64,000 nt of DNA from Streptomyces sp. CC0208 (lineage in GTDB: Bacteria > Actinomycetota > Actinomycetes > Streptomycetales > Streptomycetaceae). The position numbers and the translations under genes were made by a program. The stretch is taken from positions 1,984,001 through 2,048,000 of the forward strand of contig NZ_CP031969.1 in assembly GCF_003443735.1 (NCBI RefSeq). Reading direction: 5' to 3'. The notes beneath the pieces are model-generated. The model searched no databases and was not told the DNA's origin. It saw only the letters and a program-made list of their open reading frames with translations. Of this stretch, positions 22,727 through 31,563 are shown in pieces. Within the stretch, counting starts at the first letter, position 1. The number at the start of each line of letters is the position of its first letter.

Positions 22727-25700
22727 CTACCCCCGCTCCCGCGCCTCCCGTGCCCCCGACTCCCGGAAGAAGCGCATCGCCTCGGCGCGGGCCTCCGAGG
22801 CCGCGGCCGTCTCTCCGGCGGCCTCCCGCACCTCCGCCAGGTTCCACAGCGTGCGCGCCCGCCACAGCGGGAGCCGCAGCGCCTCCCAGAGCGACAGTGC
22901 CCGCTCCAGCGGGTCCCGTGCGCTCCCGGCGTCACCTGCGGCCAGCCGCCACTCCCCCAGTGTCCGCAGCACCAGCGCCTCGCCGAACCGGTCCTGCCGC
23001 TCCCGGGCCAGCTCCAGACACCGCCCGAGGCGTTCGCGCGACGCGTCCAGGAGGCCCAGCCGCAGCTCCACCTTCGCCAGCGACTGCTCCGTGTACATCA
23101 CGCCGAACGTGTCGTGGAGGCCCGCGAAGATCCGCAGCACGTCCCGCAGCAGCCGCTCGGCCTGTGCGTACTCCCCTTCGGCCCGGTGGCACAGCGCCAC
23201 CGCGCGCAGCACCAGCGCCTCGCCGTGCCGGTCGTTCTCCGCCCGGTACAGCTCCAGCGCCTGCGCGAAGGCCTCGCGGGCGGCGGGGTCGTCGCCCTGT
23301 TCCCGGTGGACGTAGCCGAGGCCGTAGAACACCCGGGCCCGGGCAAGGCGGTCGTCGAGCCGCCCGTACCCGTCCAGAGCCCGGTTGAGAAGCTCCAACG
23401 CCTCGCTGTAGCTGGCCTGTTCACGCCGGGCGGTGGCCATGCCGAGCAGGGCCTGGGCGGCGCCCTGGACGTCGTCATGGGCCTCGAACAGCCGCAGCGC
23501 GTCCCGGTAGTAGGCGTACGACTCCTCGAACTCGTCCTGTTCGTAGCGCAGTTGACCGAGCCCGGTAAGGAGCCACGCCTCGCCCTCGCCGTCCCCGCTG
23601 CGCCGCACCGCCGCCATGGCCGCGGTGTGCGAGCGGGACCAGGCGTCGAACTGGTTGTACAGCGCGACCGAGCTCGCGATCAGCGCGCCGGCCAGATCCC
23701 GGGCGGCGCGGTCCATGCCGTGGTCGGCGCAGTACTCCACCGCCGCCAGCAGACCGGCCTGTTCGGCGGCGAACCAGGCCGCGGGCCGCGTGAGCAGCTC
23801 CTCCTCGGCCCGCGGGTCGGCCGGGTCGAGGGGACGCACGGCGGCCGGTTCGGGGAAGTACCGTGCCGTGCCGCCGGGGCCCCGCGCGGCGGCCTTCTCG
23901 GCCAGCCCCAGCCAGCACTCCACGAGGCGCCGCACGGCCGCCGTCCGCTCCTCGGCGCTCTCCTCCGACAGACAGCGCTCGCGGGCGTGTTCCCGGGCCA
24001 GGTCGTGGATGCGGTAGCGGCCGCGGCCCGTGCCGTCCACGCCGATCACGTCGATGAAGTGGCAGTCCACGAGCCGCTCGACGGCCTCCTCGGCCTCCTC
24101 CGTGCCGATGTCCAGCAAGGGCGCGGCGATCCAGGCCGCGAAGTCGGGCAGGTCGAGCAGGGCCAGCCGACGCAGGGCGCGCTGTTCCTGCGGGTCGAGG
24201 TCGGCGTAGCCGAGTTCGAGGCTGGTGCGCAACTCCAGGTCCCCGGCGCGCAGTTCGTTGAGCCGCAGCCGCTCGTCCCGCAGACGGGCGGCGAGCCGGC
24301 CGGGCACCCAGTGCGGCCGGGCCGCGAGCCGTGCCCCGGCGATGCGCACGGCGAGCGGCAGCCGCCCGCACAGGGAGACGATCTCGGCGGTCTGTTCCGG
24401 CTCGGCGCGCACCCGGTCCGCTCCGGCGACCCGGCGCAGGAGTTCCAGGGCCTCCTCCTCGTCCGGGACGGTCAGATCGAGGTGCGCCGCGCCTTCCAGC
24501 GCCACCAGCCGGCGCCGGCTCGTGACGAGCACGGCGGAGCCGGGACCGGGCGGCAGCAGCGGCCGTACGTGCGCCTCACCGGCGGCGTTGTCGAGGATCA
24601 GCAGGATGCGGCGGTGCCCGGTGTACGTGCGGTACAGCCCCGTCAATTCCTCGACGGAGCTCGGCAGGGTCTCCGGTTCGGCGCCCATGGCGCGCAGCAG
24701 CCGGGCGAGGGCGTCGGCGGGCTGCAGGGGGGCGGTGTCGGCGGCCCGCAGGTCCACGAACAGGCGGCCGTCCGGGAAGAGTTCCGCGGTGCGATGGCCG
24801 ACGTGGACGGCGAGCGCGGTCTTGCCCGTGCCGGAGCGCCCGGAGATCACCCCGATCGGCGGGGCGGTACGGCCGGGCTCGTCGACGCGGCCCAGCAGCG
24901 TGACGGCCCAGTCGATCTGCTCCGACCGGCCGACGAAGTCGGCTATGTCCGGGGGGAGATGGGAGGGGGCGGGTCGCGGGGCCGACGTGCCCGGTCCGCC
25001 GCCGGCCGCCGCCGTACGGTCCGCGGTCCGCTGCCGGGCTTTCGAAGCGGTGGCGGTTTCCGTGGACGACGGGTCGGATCCGGGGCCGGGCTGCGAGGGG
25101 TCGTGGGAGCGTGCGCGGGAGCCGAGTGGTGACGGGCCGCGGGAGCGCGCGCCCCGGCCGAGCGGCGAGGGATCGTGCGGCCGGGAGCCGGGGCCGAGCA
25201 GGGCGGGGTCGTTGGTGAGGACGGCCTTGTGCAGCGCCCGCAGTTCCGGCCCGGCGTCGATGCCCAGCTCCTCGCGCAGGGCTTCGCGGCCCTCCTGGTA
25301 GGCGCGCAGGGCGTCGGAGACCCGTCCGGTGCGGAACAGGGCGGTCATCAGCTGGCCGCGCGGCCGTTCCCGGAGGGGGTGGGCGGCGACGTGCGCGAGC
25401 AGGGGCGCGATGGTGCGGTCCGCACGGCCGAGCTCCAGCTGGAGGCCGAAGGACTCCTCCTGGGCGACCAGCCGCAGTTCGGCGAGCCGGGCCGCCTCGA
25501 TCCGGGCGAACGACTGGTTCAGCCCTTCGAGTGCCTCCTGCCCCCGCCACAGCCCCAGCGCCTCGGACAGCAGCTCGGCGGCCTCCTCCGCGCGGCCCCC
25601 GGCCGCCCGGGCCCGGCCGGAGACGAGCAGTTCCTCGAAGCGGCGGGCGTCGACCTGGGAGGCGTCGAGATCCGCCACGTACCCCGGGGGCCGGGTGCGG

Positions 25701-25948
25701 ATCACCTCCGCCTCGCCGACGCGGGCCAGGGCGCGGCGCACCGCGGAGACATGGGTGGCGACGAGGGCGCTGGCCGTGGCGGGCGCCTGCTCGTCCCAGA
25801 CACAGTCCACGAGCCGTTCGGTGGAGAGCACTTCGCCGAGGTGCACGACGAGTGCGGACAGGACCGCCAGGGGTCTGACCCCGCCCAGCGGGGCACGTCG
25901 GTTCCCTTCCCACACCTCCACCGGACCGAGAAGACGTACCTGGAGCAT
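22727..25948 (-). CDS. AfsR/SARP-family transcriptional regulator (OmpR-like DNA-binding, BTAD, NB-ARC, TPR)
   Basis: Encodes 1073 residues from ATG at 25946-25948 with GGGGAA four bases upstream. The N-terminal winged helix (1-95) and bacterial transcription-activation domain (96-245) define SARPs. Residues 252-289 are three 13-residue repeats of the type SRxxDPSPLG. The nucleotide-binding domain follows, with P-loop GRSGTGKT (370-377) and RRILLILDNA as Walker B. The C-terminal 300 residues are tetratricopeptide repeats (DALRLFEAHDDVQGAAQALLG and similar). Such proteins activate secondary-metabolite or developmental genes by binding direct heptamer repeats. No biosynthetic cluster adjoins, so the target is unclear. 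Confidence 0.9.
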   Translation of the reverse strand: MLQVRLLGPVEVWEGNRRAPLGGVRPLAVLSALVVHLGEVLSTERLVDCVWDEQAPATASALVATHVSAVRRALARVGEAEVIRTRPPGYVADLDASQVDARRFEELLVSGRARAAGGRAEEAAELLSEALGLWRGQEALEGLNQSFARIEAARLAELRLVAQEESFGLQLELGRADRTIAPLLAHVAAHPLRERPRGQLMTALFRTGRVSDALRAYQEGREALREELGIDAGPELRALHKAVLTNDPALLGPGSRPHDPSPLGRGARSRGPSPLGSRARSHDPSQPGPGSDPSSTETATASKARQRTADRTAAAGGGPGTSAPRPAPSHLPPDIADFVGRSEQIDWAVTLLGRVDEPGRTAPPIGVISGRSGTGKTALAVHVGHRTAELFPDGRLFVDLRAADTAPLQPADALARLLRAMGAEPETLPSSVEELTGLYRTYTGHRRILLILDNAAGEAHVRPLLPPGPGSAVLVTSRRRLVALEGAAHLDLTVPDEEEALELLRRVAGADRVRAEPEQTAEIVSLCGRLPLAVRIAGARLAARPHWVPGRLAARLRDERLRLNELRAGDLELRTSLELGYADLDPQEQRALRRLALLDLPDFAAWIAAPLLDIGTEEAEEAVERLVDCHFIDVIGVDGTGRGRYRIHDLAREHARERCLSEESAEERTAAVRRLVECWLGLAEKAAARGPGGTARYFPEPAAVRPLDPADPRAEEELLTRPAAWFAAEQAGLLAAVEYCADHGMDRAARDLAGALIASSVALYNQFDAWSRSHTAAMAAVRRSGDGEGEAWLLTGLGQLRYEQDEFEESYAYYRDALRLFEAHDDVQGAAQALLGMATARREQASYSEALELLNRALDGYGRLDDRLARARVFYGLGYVHREQGDDPAAREAFAQALELYRAENDRHGEALVLRAVALCHRAEGEYAQAERLLRDVLRIFAGLHDTFGVMYTEQSLAKVELRLGLLDASRERLGRCLELARERQDRFGEALVLRTLGEWRLAAGDAGSARDPLERALSLWEALRLPLWRARTLWNLAEVREAAGETAAASEARAEAMRFFRESGAREARERG

Positions 25949-26208
25949 CGTTCCCCGATCGCCGTACCGCCCGCCCCACGGATGCGTGTTCGACGATATC
26001 GACGGGCGGTGTCCGCGGACGACGTGAGCTGCGCCGTCCTGGCCGGATCCGGCCAGTCGGCCACCCTGTGCAGGCCAGGCGGCGGGGCCTGACACCGGTG
26101 CGAAGGGGCTGATTTCCCGGCTCCCTCCGTGGACGTCGGTTGACTGGATTTCGACGGTGTCCACAGCTGCCCCTCAGCTGAGGGACGGCTGGTCGGGGGC
26201 GTTCGTAT

Positions 26209-26279
26209 GAGCGCTCTCCGACATTCATGGCGGAGCACTCTCCGAATTCATGGCGGAGCGCTCTCCGACATTTCTCGCG
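26209..26279. repeat. Three tandem 23-24-bp repeats upstream of the UPF0104 gene
   Basis: Units at 26209-26232, 26233-26255 and 26256-26279 each begin GAGCGCTCTCCGA or GAGCACTCTCCGA and run through ATTCATGGCG or a variant. The sub-motif GAGCGCTC is palindromic. Regular spacing of about two helical turns suggests cooperative protein binding sites for one of the two divergent genes. Confidence 0.75.
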
Positions 26280-26400
26280 CCGGAAGACCGGTCGCCCCAC
26301 CCGGTGTCGTCCGCCCGCCCGCACTCCTTCGACTGCCGGACATTTGAACGTCACACCGAGCGGGAACGTTTCCCTCGTCCCCTCTGCATCGCCTTGCCTC

Positions 26401-26433
26401 CGTCATGCCCCGTGTCCCGCACGGGGCATGACG
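26401..26433. promoter_or_regulatory. Perfect 14-bp inverted repeat in the UPF0104 leader
   Basis: Arms CGTCATGCCCCGTG (26401-26414) and its exact complement (26420-26433) with a 5-base loop, ending 19 bases before the GTG start and directly before GAAAGGA. It could be a terminator/attenuator or an operator. A terminator this close to a start codon would imply readthrough control. Confidence 0.65.
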
Positions 26434-26452
26434 CGAAAGGACGACGTGCGCC

Positions 26453-27493
26453 GTGTCCCTGCTTCCGCTCGAAGGTCCCCCGGGTCCGCTCCCCGTCACC
26501 GCCCCGGCCCCGCTCCCGATCAACACCCCGGCCCCCGCTCCCGCCGGTTCCCGCCGCCCCCTGACCCGGCTCACCCGCCGCCTGGTCACCGTGCTCCCCC
26601 TGCTGCTCATCGGCATATGGGCGGCACTGGACTGGCGTGCCCTGTACGACGGCACCGCGCGGCTGGCCTCGGCCGATCCCGGCTGGCTGCTCGTCGGGCT
26701 CTTCTACACCTGCCTGGGCTGGATCTCCGCCTCCGTCGTCCGCCAGGGCGCGCTGCCCGAGCGGCTGCCGTCGGGGCTCCTGGTGGCCTCGCAGTTCGCC
26801 GCGGGCGCCGCCAATCATGTACTGCCGGCGAGCCTCGGCGCGCACGCCGTCACCCTGCGCTTCCTCCAGGGCCAGGGCATCCCACTGGCCCGCGCCACCG
26901 CCTCGCTCGCCCTGTACGCGCTGGTCAGGCCGATCGCCAAGACGCTCGTCCTGATCGGCTTCCTGGTCGCGCTGCCCGGTCTGCTGCGGCTCGGTGATCT
27001 CGTCCCCGATCGGCGCATGCTGTTCCTGCCGCTGGTGGCCGCGGGACTCGGACTCGGCGCCACGCTCCTGCTGTTGACCCTGGTGCGCCCGCTGCGCCGC
27101 CCGGCGGTCACGTTCGTGCGGACCGCCCTGACCGACGCCCGCCGTCTGCACACCATGCCCAGCCGGGTCCTCGCCCTGTGGGGCGGCGCGGCCGCCGCGC
27201 CGCTGCTCCAGGCGAGCGTGATCCACGCGGTCGGCGCCTCGCTCGGGGTGACGCTGTCCTGGGCGCAGGTCACGTTCGCGTACCTCGCCGCGAGCAGCGC
27301 GGTCGGGTCCGTGCCCGCGCCAGGCGGCATCGGCCCGGTGGACGCGGCCATGGTCTTCACCCTCGCCGTCTACGGCGTCCCGTTGAGCGTCGGCACGGCG
27401 ACCCTCATCGGCTATCGCGTCCTGACGGTGTGGCTGCCCCTGTTGCCCGGGGTGCTCTGCATGTCGGCCCTCGTGCACCGAAAGGTCCTGTGA
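26453..27493 (+). CDS. UPF0104 / lysylphosphatidylglycerol-synthase-type transmembrane protein
   Basis: Encodes 346 residues. After a ~35-residue Pro-rich N-terminus there are about eight membrane helices with the family features SQFAAGAANHVLPASLGAHAVTLRFL and VPAPGGIGPVDAAMVF. It corresponds to the flippase-like membrane part of MprF without the lysyl-transferase domain. A lipid or polyprenyl substrate is plausible; nothing in the sequence fixes it. The GTG start has AAAGGA 11 bases upstream and a strong hairpin before that. It is followed, 57 bases later, by the first gene of the glycan locus, with an independent promoter. Confidence 0.82.
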   Translation: MSLLPLEGPPGPLPVTAPAPLPINTPAPAPAGSRRPLTRLTRRLVTVLPLLLIGIWAALDWRALYDGTARLASADPGWLLVGLFYTCLGWISASVVRQGALPERLPSGLLVASQFAAGAANHVLPASLGAHAVTLRFLQGQGIPLARATASLALYALVRPIAKTLVLIGFLVALPGLLRLGDLVPDRRMLFLPLVAAGLGLGATLLLLTLVRPLRRPAVTFVRTALTDARRLHTMPSRVLALWGGAAAAPLLQASVIHAVGASLGVTLSWAQVTFAYLAASSAVGSVPAPGGIGPVDAAMVFTLAVYGVPLSVGTATLIGYRVLTVWLPLLPGVLCMSALVHRKVL

Positions 27494-27515
27494 ACACCTG
27501 GCGACAGCCGCCCCA

Positions 27516-27544
27516 TTGAATGATGCATTCAACACTCCTAGCAT
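27516..27544 (+). promoter_or_regulatory. GH84 promoter overlapped by a palindromic operator; leaderless start
   Basis: TTGAAT (27516-27521) and TAGCAT (27539-27544) are separated by 17 bases and TAGCAT ends six bases before the GTG at 27551, so the mRNA is probably leaderless. TTGAATGATGCATTCAA (27516-27532) is a perfect 7-3-7 inverted repeat covering the -35 box and contains the half-site ATTGAATGA shared with other promoters of the locus. Confidence 0.7.
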
Positions 27545-27550
27545 TCTCAG

Positions 27551-30500
27551 GTGGATTCATTCATCAATCTCAGATGCATGGCCGCCGCCCTGCTGCTGGC
27601 GCTCGGCCTCGCGGCCCCCGCGGCCCCCGCCTCGGCCGAGCCCCGGCATTCCGTGCCGGAGGTATGGCCGACGCCCCAGAGGATGACCGTCGGAGCCGGC
27701 CGGCTCCCCGTCCCCGACCGGGTCGTCGAGGTCGTCGGCCCGGGCACCGATCCGTCCGCCCGAAGGGTTGTCGAGGCGGCTCTGAAAGCGGCCGGGGCTC
27801 ACCGCATCACGAAGGTCGACGCCGGAGACCGGCCGCCCCCGGCCGGCCTGACCGTCTACCTCGGCGGCCCCGGCGAGAACACCGCCACCGCCCGGGCCCT
27901 CACCCGCCTGGGCGCCGCCTCCCCGTCCGGCCTCGCCTCCGGCGGCTATGTCCTGGCCTCCGGCCGCAGCCACGGCCAGGCCCTCCTGGCCCTCTCCGGC
28001 GTCGACACCACCGGCACCTTCTACGCCGCCCAGACCTTGCGCCAACTCCTCGACACCACCCACGAGTTGCCCGTGGTCACGGTCCGCGACTGGCCCACCG
28101 CCGCCCTCCGCGGAGTCATCGAGGGCTTCTACGGCACCCCCTGGACGCACGCCGAGCGGCTCGCCCAGCTCGACTTCTACGGCCGTACGAAGCAGAACGT
28201 CTACGTCTACTCCCCCAAGGACGACGACTACCTGCGCGCCCGCTGGCGGGACGAGTACCCGGCGGCGGCGCTGGCGCGGCTGAAGGAGCTGGTCGACCGG
28301 GCCGACGCCGACCACGTCCGCTTCACCTACGCCCTCTCCCCCGGCCTGTCGGTGTGCTACTCCTCCGACGCCGACGTCAGGGCGCTCACCGCCAAGTTCG
28401 ACTCGCTGTACGCCATCGGGGTCCGCTCCTTCGCGATCCCACTGGACGACATCAGCTACACGAAGTGGAACTGCCCCGAGGACGAGCGGGAGTTCGGTAC
28501 GGGCGGCGGTGCGGCCGGGACCGCGCAGGCCCGTCTGCTGAACACCGTCTGGAAGGACTTCTCCGCCACGCACACGGGGCTCCAGCCGCTGGAGACGGTC
28601 CCCACCGAGTACTCCGACCTCGCCGACTCCCCGTACAAGAAGGCCCTCAGGGAGCGGCTCGACCCGTCCGTGGTCGTGGAGTGGACCGGTGTCGGCGTCA
28701 TGGCGCCGACCATCACGACCGACCAGCTGAAGCAGGCCCGCGAGGTCTACGGCCACCCGATCCTGGTCTGGGACAACTACCCGGTCAACGACTACGTCAC
28801 CAGCCGCCTCCTCCTCGGCCCCTACACGGGCCGCGAACCGGGCGTGGCGAGCGCGGCCACCGGGGTGACCGCCAACCCGATGGTCCAGGGCGAGGCGAGC
28901 CGGATCGCCCTGTTCACCTCGGCCGCCTATCTGTGGAACCCGAACGCCTACGACCCGCGCCGGGCTTTCCTCGCCTCGGTCCGGGACCTGGCGGGTCACA
29001 GCGCCGCCACATGGCTGCGGATCTTCGCCGAGAACAACTACTCCTCCCAGCTGGACGCGACCGAGTCCCCCACCCTCACCCGGCTGATCGCCGCCTTCCG
29101 CAAGGCCTACGAGCACAACAGCGGACTCGACCGGGCGGCAGCCGCGTTGAAGGCCTACTTCACCGACATGGCCGCGACCCCCGCCCAGTTGCGGGCCCGG
29201 CTCGACAACCCCGGGTTCCTCGACGAGACCTCCGCCTGGCTCGACAAGCTCGGCAGCTACGGCCGCGCGGGCGGGACGGCCGTGGACCTGCTGCTGGCCC
29301 ACAAGGCCGGTGACACGGACGCGGTCTCGACGTACTGGAAGCGACTCCAGCAGGAGCGGAAGGAGCTGGACGCCGTCCCGCAGCAGGTCTCGCCGGGTGT
29401 GATGGACCAGTTCCTCTACACGACGGTGCTGGAGAACGCGCCCGATCCCGGAGTCGACGCCTCCTTCTCCCCGGGCGCGCTCTCCTTGCAGCCCGGGGCG
29501 TCCGCGACGGTCACCCTGAAGCTCTCCGACGCCCGTGCCAAGACGGTCAGTTGGAAACTCGACATGCCCGATGGCGTCACCGCCACCCCCTCCGAGGGCA
29601 CGGCGACGACCCCCGCATCCGTCACCGTCACGCTCACGGGCGGGACCGAGGGCGTGCACTCGGTCGTGGTCGAAGGCGCCGGAATCCTCGACCGGGCGCT
29701 CCCGGTCCAGGTCAGCGACGGCACCGGCACACCCCGCGCCCTGACAGCGAACTTCAGCGGCGCGTCGGTGAGTTCGATCGACCTCGCCTCCGGCACGACG
29801 AAGAACATCGCCGTCGGCGACAACCCCGGCGAGGTCGTGGTGAGCGCGGACGGCCGTACCGCGTACGCGGCCAACCAGGGCTCGAACACGGTCAGCGTGA
29901 TCGATGTGGCGAGCGTCAAGGTCACCGCCACCGTCGCTGTCGGCAGGGTCCCGGCATGCCTCGCCCTCACCCCGGACGGCGACACTCTGTGGGTCGCCAA
30001 CTACACGGACGGCACAGTGCAGTCGATCGACACGGCCACTCTGAGGACCGGCACACCGGTCCCGGTCGGGGACGGTCCCGAGAACATGGCGATCACCCCC
30101 GACGGCCGGACCCTGTACGTGGCCGACATCCACGACAACACGGTCAGCCCCGTCGACCTCGCCACCGGCAAGGCGGGCACGGCGATCCCGGTCGGCCCCA
30201 GTCCCTTCAACGTGGTGGCGGCCCCCGACGGCAGCACGGTGTACGTCTCCAACTCCGGTGGCTCGACGGTGACTCCGATCGACACGGCGACGAACGAGAC
30301 CGAACCGACCTTCCTGGTCTCCGGCCAGGCGTACGGCCTCGCCCTCTCACCTGACGGCCGGACCCTGTGGGTCAGCCCGAGCAACGGAGACACCGTCACC
30401 CCCGTGGACACGGTCACCGGCGCACCGGGCAAGCAGGTGACCGTCGGGAAGTCGGCGTTCGACGTGGCCCTGAACTGGAACGGCAGCACGGCATACGTGA

Positions 30501-30607
30501 CGACAGCGGACGGTAACGCCTTGGTGCCGATCGATGTCGCCTCGGGGACAGCAGGGCCCTCCTTCAACACCGGCGCCTACCCACTGGCGGTAGCGCTGAC
30601 TCCGTAA
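27551..30607 (+). CDS. Secreted GH84 beta-N-acetylglucosaminidase fused to a YVTN beta-propeller
   Basis: Encodes 1018 residues. The signal peptide is residues 1-29, ending APASA. An N-terminal GH20b-like alpha/beta domain (about 35-175) precedes the GH84 barrel (about 180-480), which opens RGVIEGFYGTPWTHAER and has the adjacent catalytic aspartates D299-D300 in IPLDDISYT. A helical region follows, then a beta-sandwich (about 640-725). The C-terminal 290 residues are six to seven YVTN-type repeats (GRTAYAANQGSNTVSVIDVAS). The family removes terminal beta-GlcNAc (NAGases, hyaluronidase-like, O-GlcNAcases). The propeller probably binds substrate or surface partners. It is the only clearly exported enzyme of the locus. 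Confidence 0.9.
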   Translation: MDSFINLRCMAAALLLALGLAAPAAPASAEPRHSVPEVWPTPQRMTVGAGRLPVPDRVVEVVGPGTDPSARRVVEAALKAAGAHRITKVDAGDRPPPAGLTVYLGGPGENTATARALTRLGAASPSGLASGGYVLASGRSHGQALLALSGVDTTGTFYAAQTLRQLLDTTHELPVVTVRDWPTAALRGVIEGFYGTPWTHAERLAQLDFYGRTKQNVYVYSPKDDDYLRARWRDEYPAAALARLKELVDRADADHVRFTYALSPGLSVCYSSDADVRALTAKFDSLYAIGVRSFAIPLDDISYTKWNCPEDEREFGTGGGAAGTAQARLLNTVWKDFSATHTGLQPLETVPTEYSDLADSPYKKALRERLDPSVVVEWTGVGVMAPTITTDQLKQAREVYGHPILVWDNYPVNDYVTSRLLLGPYTGREPGVASAATGVTANPMVQGEASRIALFTSAAYLWNPNAYDPRRAFLASVRDLAGHSAATWLRIFAENNYSSQLDATESPTLTRLIAAFRKAYEHNSGLDRAAAALKAYFTDMAATPAQLRARLDNPGFLDETSAWLDKLGSYGRAGGTAVDLLLAHKAGDTDAVSTYWKRLQQERKELDAVPQQVSPGVMDQFLYTTVLENAPDPGVDASFSPGALSLQPGASATVTLKLSDARAKTVSWKLDMPDGVTATPSEGTATTPASVTVTLTGGTEGVHSVVVEGAGILDRALPVQVSDGTGTPRALTANFSGASVSSIDLASGTTKNIAVGDNPGEVVVSADGRTAYAANQGSNTVSVIDVASVKVTATVAVGRVPACLALTPDGDTLWVANYTDGTVQSIDTATLRTGTPVPVGDGPENMAITPDGRTLYVADIHDNTVSPVDLATGKAGTAIPVGPSPFNVVAAPDGSTVYVSNSGGSTVTPIDTATNETEPTFLVSGQAYGLALSPDGRTLWVSPSNGDTVTPVDTVTGAPGKQVTVGKSAFDVALNWNGSTAYVTTADGNALVPIDVASGTAGPSFNTGAYPLAVALTP

Positions 30608-30612
30608 AGGGG

Positions 30613-30658
30613 CGCGGGGAACTTGCGACCAGCCCCCACCGGCCGCAAGTTCCCCGCG
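30613..30658. terminator. Bidirectional hairpin, also a copy of a dispersed Streptomyces intergenic repeat
   Basis: Perfect 15-base arms (CGCGGGGAACTTGCG and complement) with a 16-base loop lie between the convergent GH84 and SIS genes. The left arm region GGGGCGCGGGGAACT-GCG recurs inside the coding sequence at about 36852-36870. Confidence 0.85.
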
Positions 30659-30679
30659 ATCCCGCAACCCCCGAAGAAG

Positions 30680-31444
30680 CTACGTCGCCGTACGCCGCAC
30701 CCGCCCGGCGTACCGCTTCTCCAGCTCCAGGTTCCCCTCAAAGCCACCCGGCACATTGGCGGAGACATACACCGGCGGCCGCTCACCCGCCGCGAGCAAC
30801 AGGCCCGAAGCCTCCGCAACAGCCATCTGCACCAGCATCACCCCGGTCAGGGTGGACAGCGCCCCCACCGCCCCGCCCCCCGGCAACGACAGCAACGCGT
30901 CCCCGACCGGAGCCGCGTTGTCCAGCACCACGTCCGCCAGGTCCACGAGCTTCTTGCCGCTCTCGTGCCCGGCGGGCACCGCCGCCGTATGCGTGAGGGA
31001 GGTGATGGCGAGGATCTTGTGACCCTGCTCCTTGGCGTGCAGTGCCATCTCCACGATGACGTTGTTGACGCCGGAGTTGGAGATGATGACGAACAGATCC
31101 CGGGCGTGCGGCGCGGCCAGGTCGTAGAGGCGGACGGCCACCCCCGGCTCACGCTCCAGCAGCGGGTCGTCGAGGACGCTCGGGTCGTCACCGCCGTAGA
31201 GGACCAGGTCGGAGATCTGCAGCCGGTTCGTGGGCACGAGTCCACCCGCGCGGCCCGCGACCTCCAGGACCATCGCCTGCGAGTGGCCGGTTCCGAAGGC
31301 CTGGATCACACCGTCGGCGCGGATGCAGTCGACGATCAACTCGGCGGCGCGGCGCACGTCCTCGCGGGCGGAGTCGACGACGTGACGGAGGACGTCCAGG
31401 CTCTGTTCGGCGAAGCCCTGGGCGCTGACTGACTCGACGGACAC
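30680..31444 (-). CDS. UPF0309 SIS-domain phosphosugar-binding protein
   Basis: Encodes 254 residues from GTG at 31442-31444 with GGGGAG eight bases upstream. The SIS fold is seen in AFGTGHSQAMVLEVAGRAGGLVPTNRL (phosphate loop), LFVIISNSGVNNVIVEMA and ILAITSLTHT. It matches the UPF0309 family. It is too short and lacks the GISASGRTP-type motif for MurQ. Isomerase, epimerase or etherase action on an imported phosphorylated amino sugar is plausible. It is divergent from the RpiR gene, and the 119-base gap between them holds several copies of the shared half-site. Confidence 0.85.
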   Translation of the reverse strand: MSVESVSAQGFAEQSLDVLRHVVDSAREDVRRAAELIVDCIRADGVIQAFGTGHSQAMVLEVAGRAGGLVPTNRLQISDLVLYGGDDPSVLDDPLLEREPGVAVRLYDLAAPHARDLFVIISNSGVNNVIVEMALHAKEQGHKILAITSLTHTAAVPAGHESGKKLVDLADVVLDNAAPVGDALLSLPGGGAVGALSTLTGVMLVQMAVAEASGLLLAAGERPPVYVSANVPGGFEGNLELEKRYAGRVRRTAT

Positions 31445-31464
31445 GCGACACTCCCCACTGATGG

Positions 31465-31531
31465 ATTGAACCACCATACAATCAGCCATCAATGAATCAA
31501 TAAACCATACTGTGGTCCTGGTATTCAATCA
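31465..31531. promoter_or_regulatory. AT-rich operator cluster between SIS and rpiR genes
   Basis: Within 67 bases are ATTGAACCA (31465-31473), an imperfect repeat around AATGAATCAATAAACCA (31491-31507) and TGGTATTCAATCA (31519-31531). All resemble the WTTGAAYCA half-site found at other promoters of the locus. The segment is strikingly AT-rich for this genome and serves two divergent genes. Confidence 0.65.
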
Positions 31532-31563
31532 GTGGCCCTAAGGGTGGCTGGTACCTTCTTTCC

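Larger units (their letters stand above)
25949..26452. other. 504-bp non-coding region with repeat-rich leader
   Basis: No convincing gene is seen. The AfsR-like gene reads leftward from it and the UPF0104 gene rightward. It contains the three 23-24-bp direct repeats (26209-26279) and a perfect 14-base inverted repeat (26401-26433), described separately. Base composition dips in GC near 26280-26360 compared with its neighbours. Confidence 0.6.

Noticed and set aside
30680..31444. MurQ (MurNAc-6-phosphate etherase) identity for the SIS protein
   Set aside because: Too short and lacking the MurQ signature; it fits UPF0309 better.
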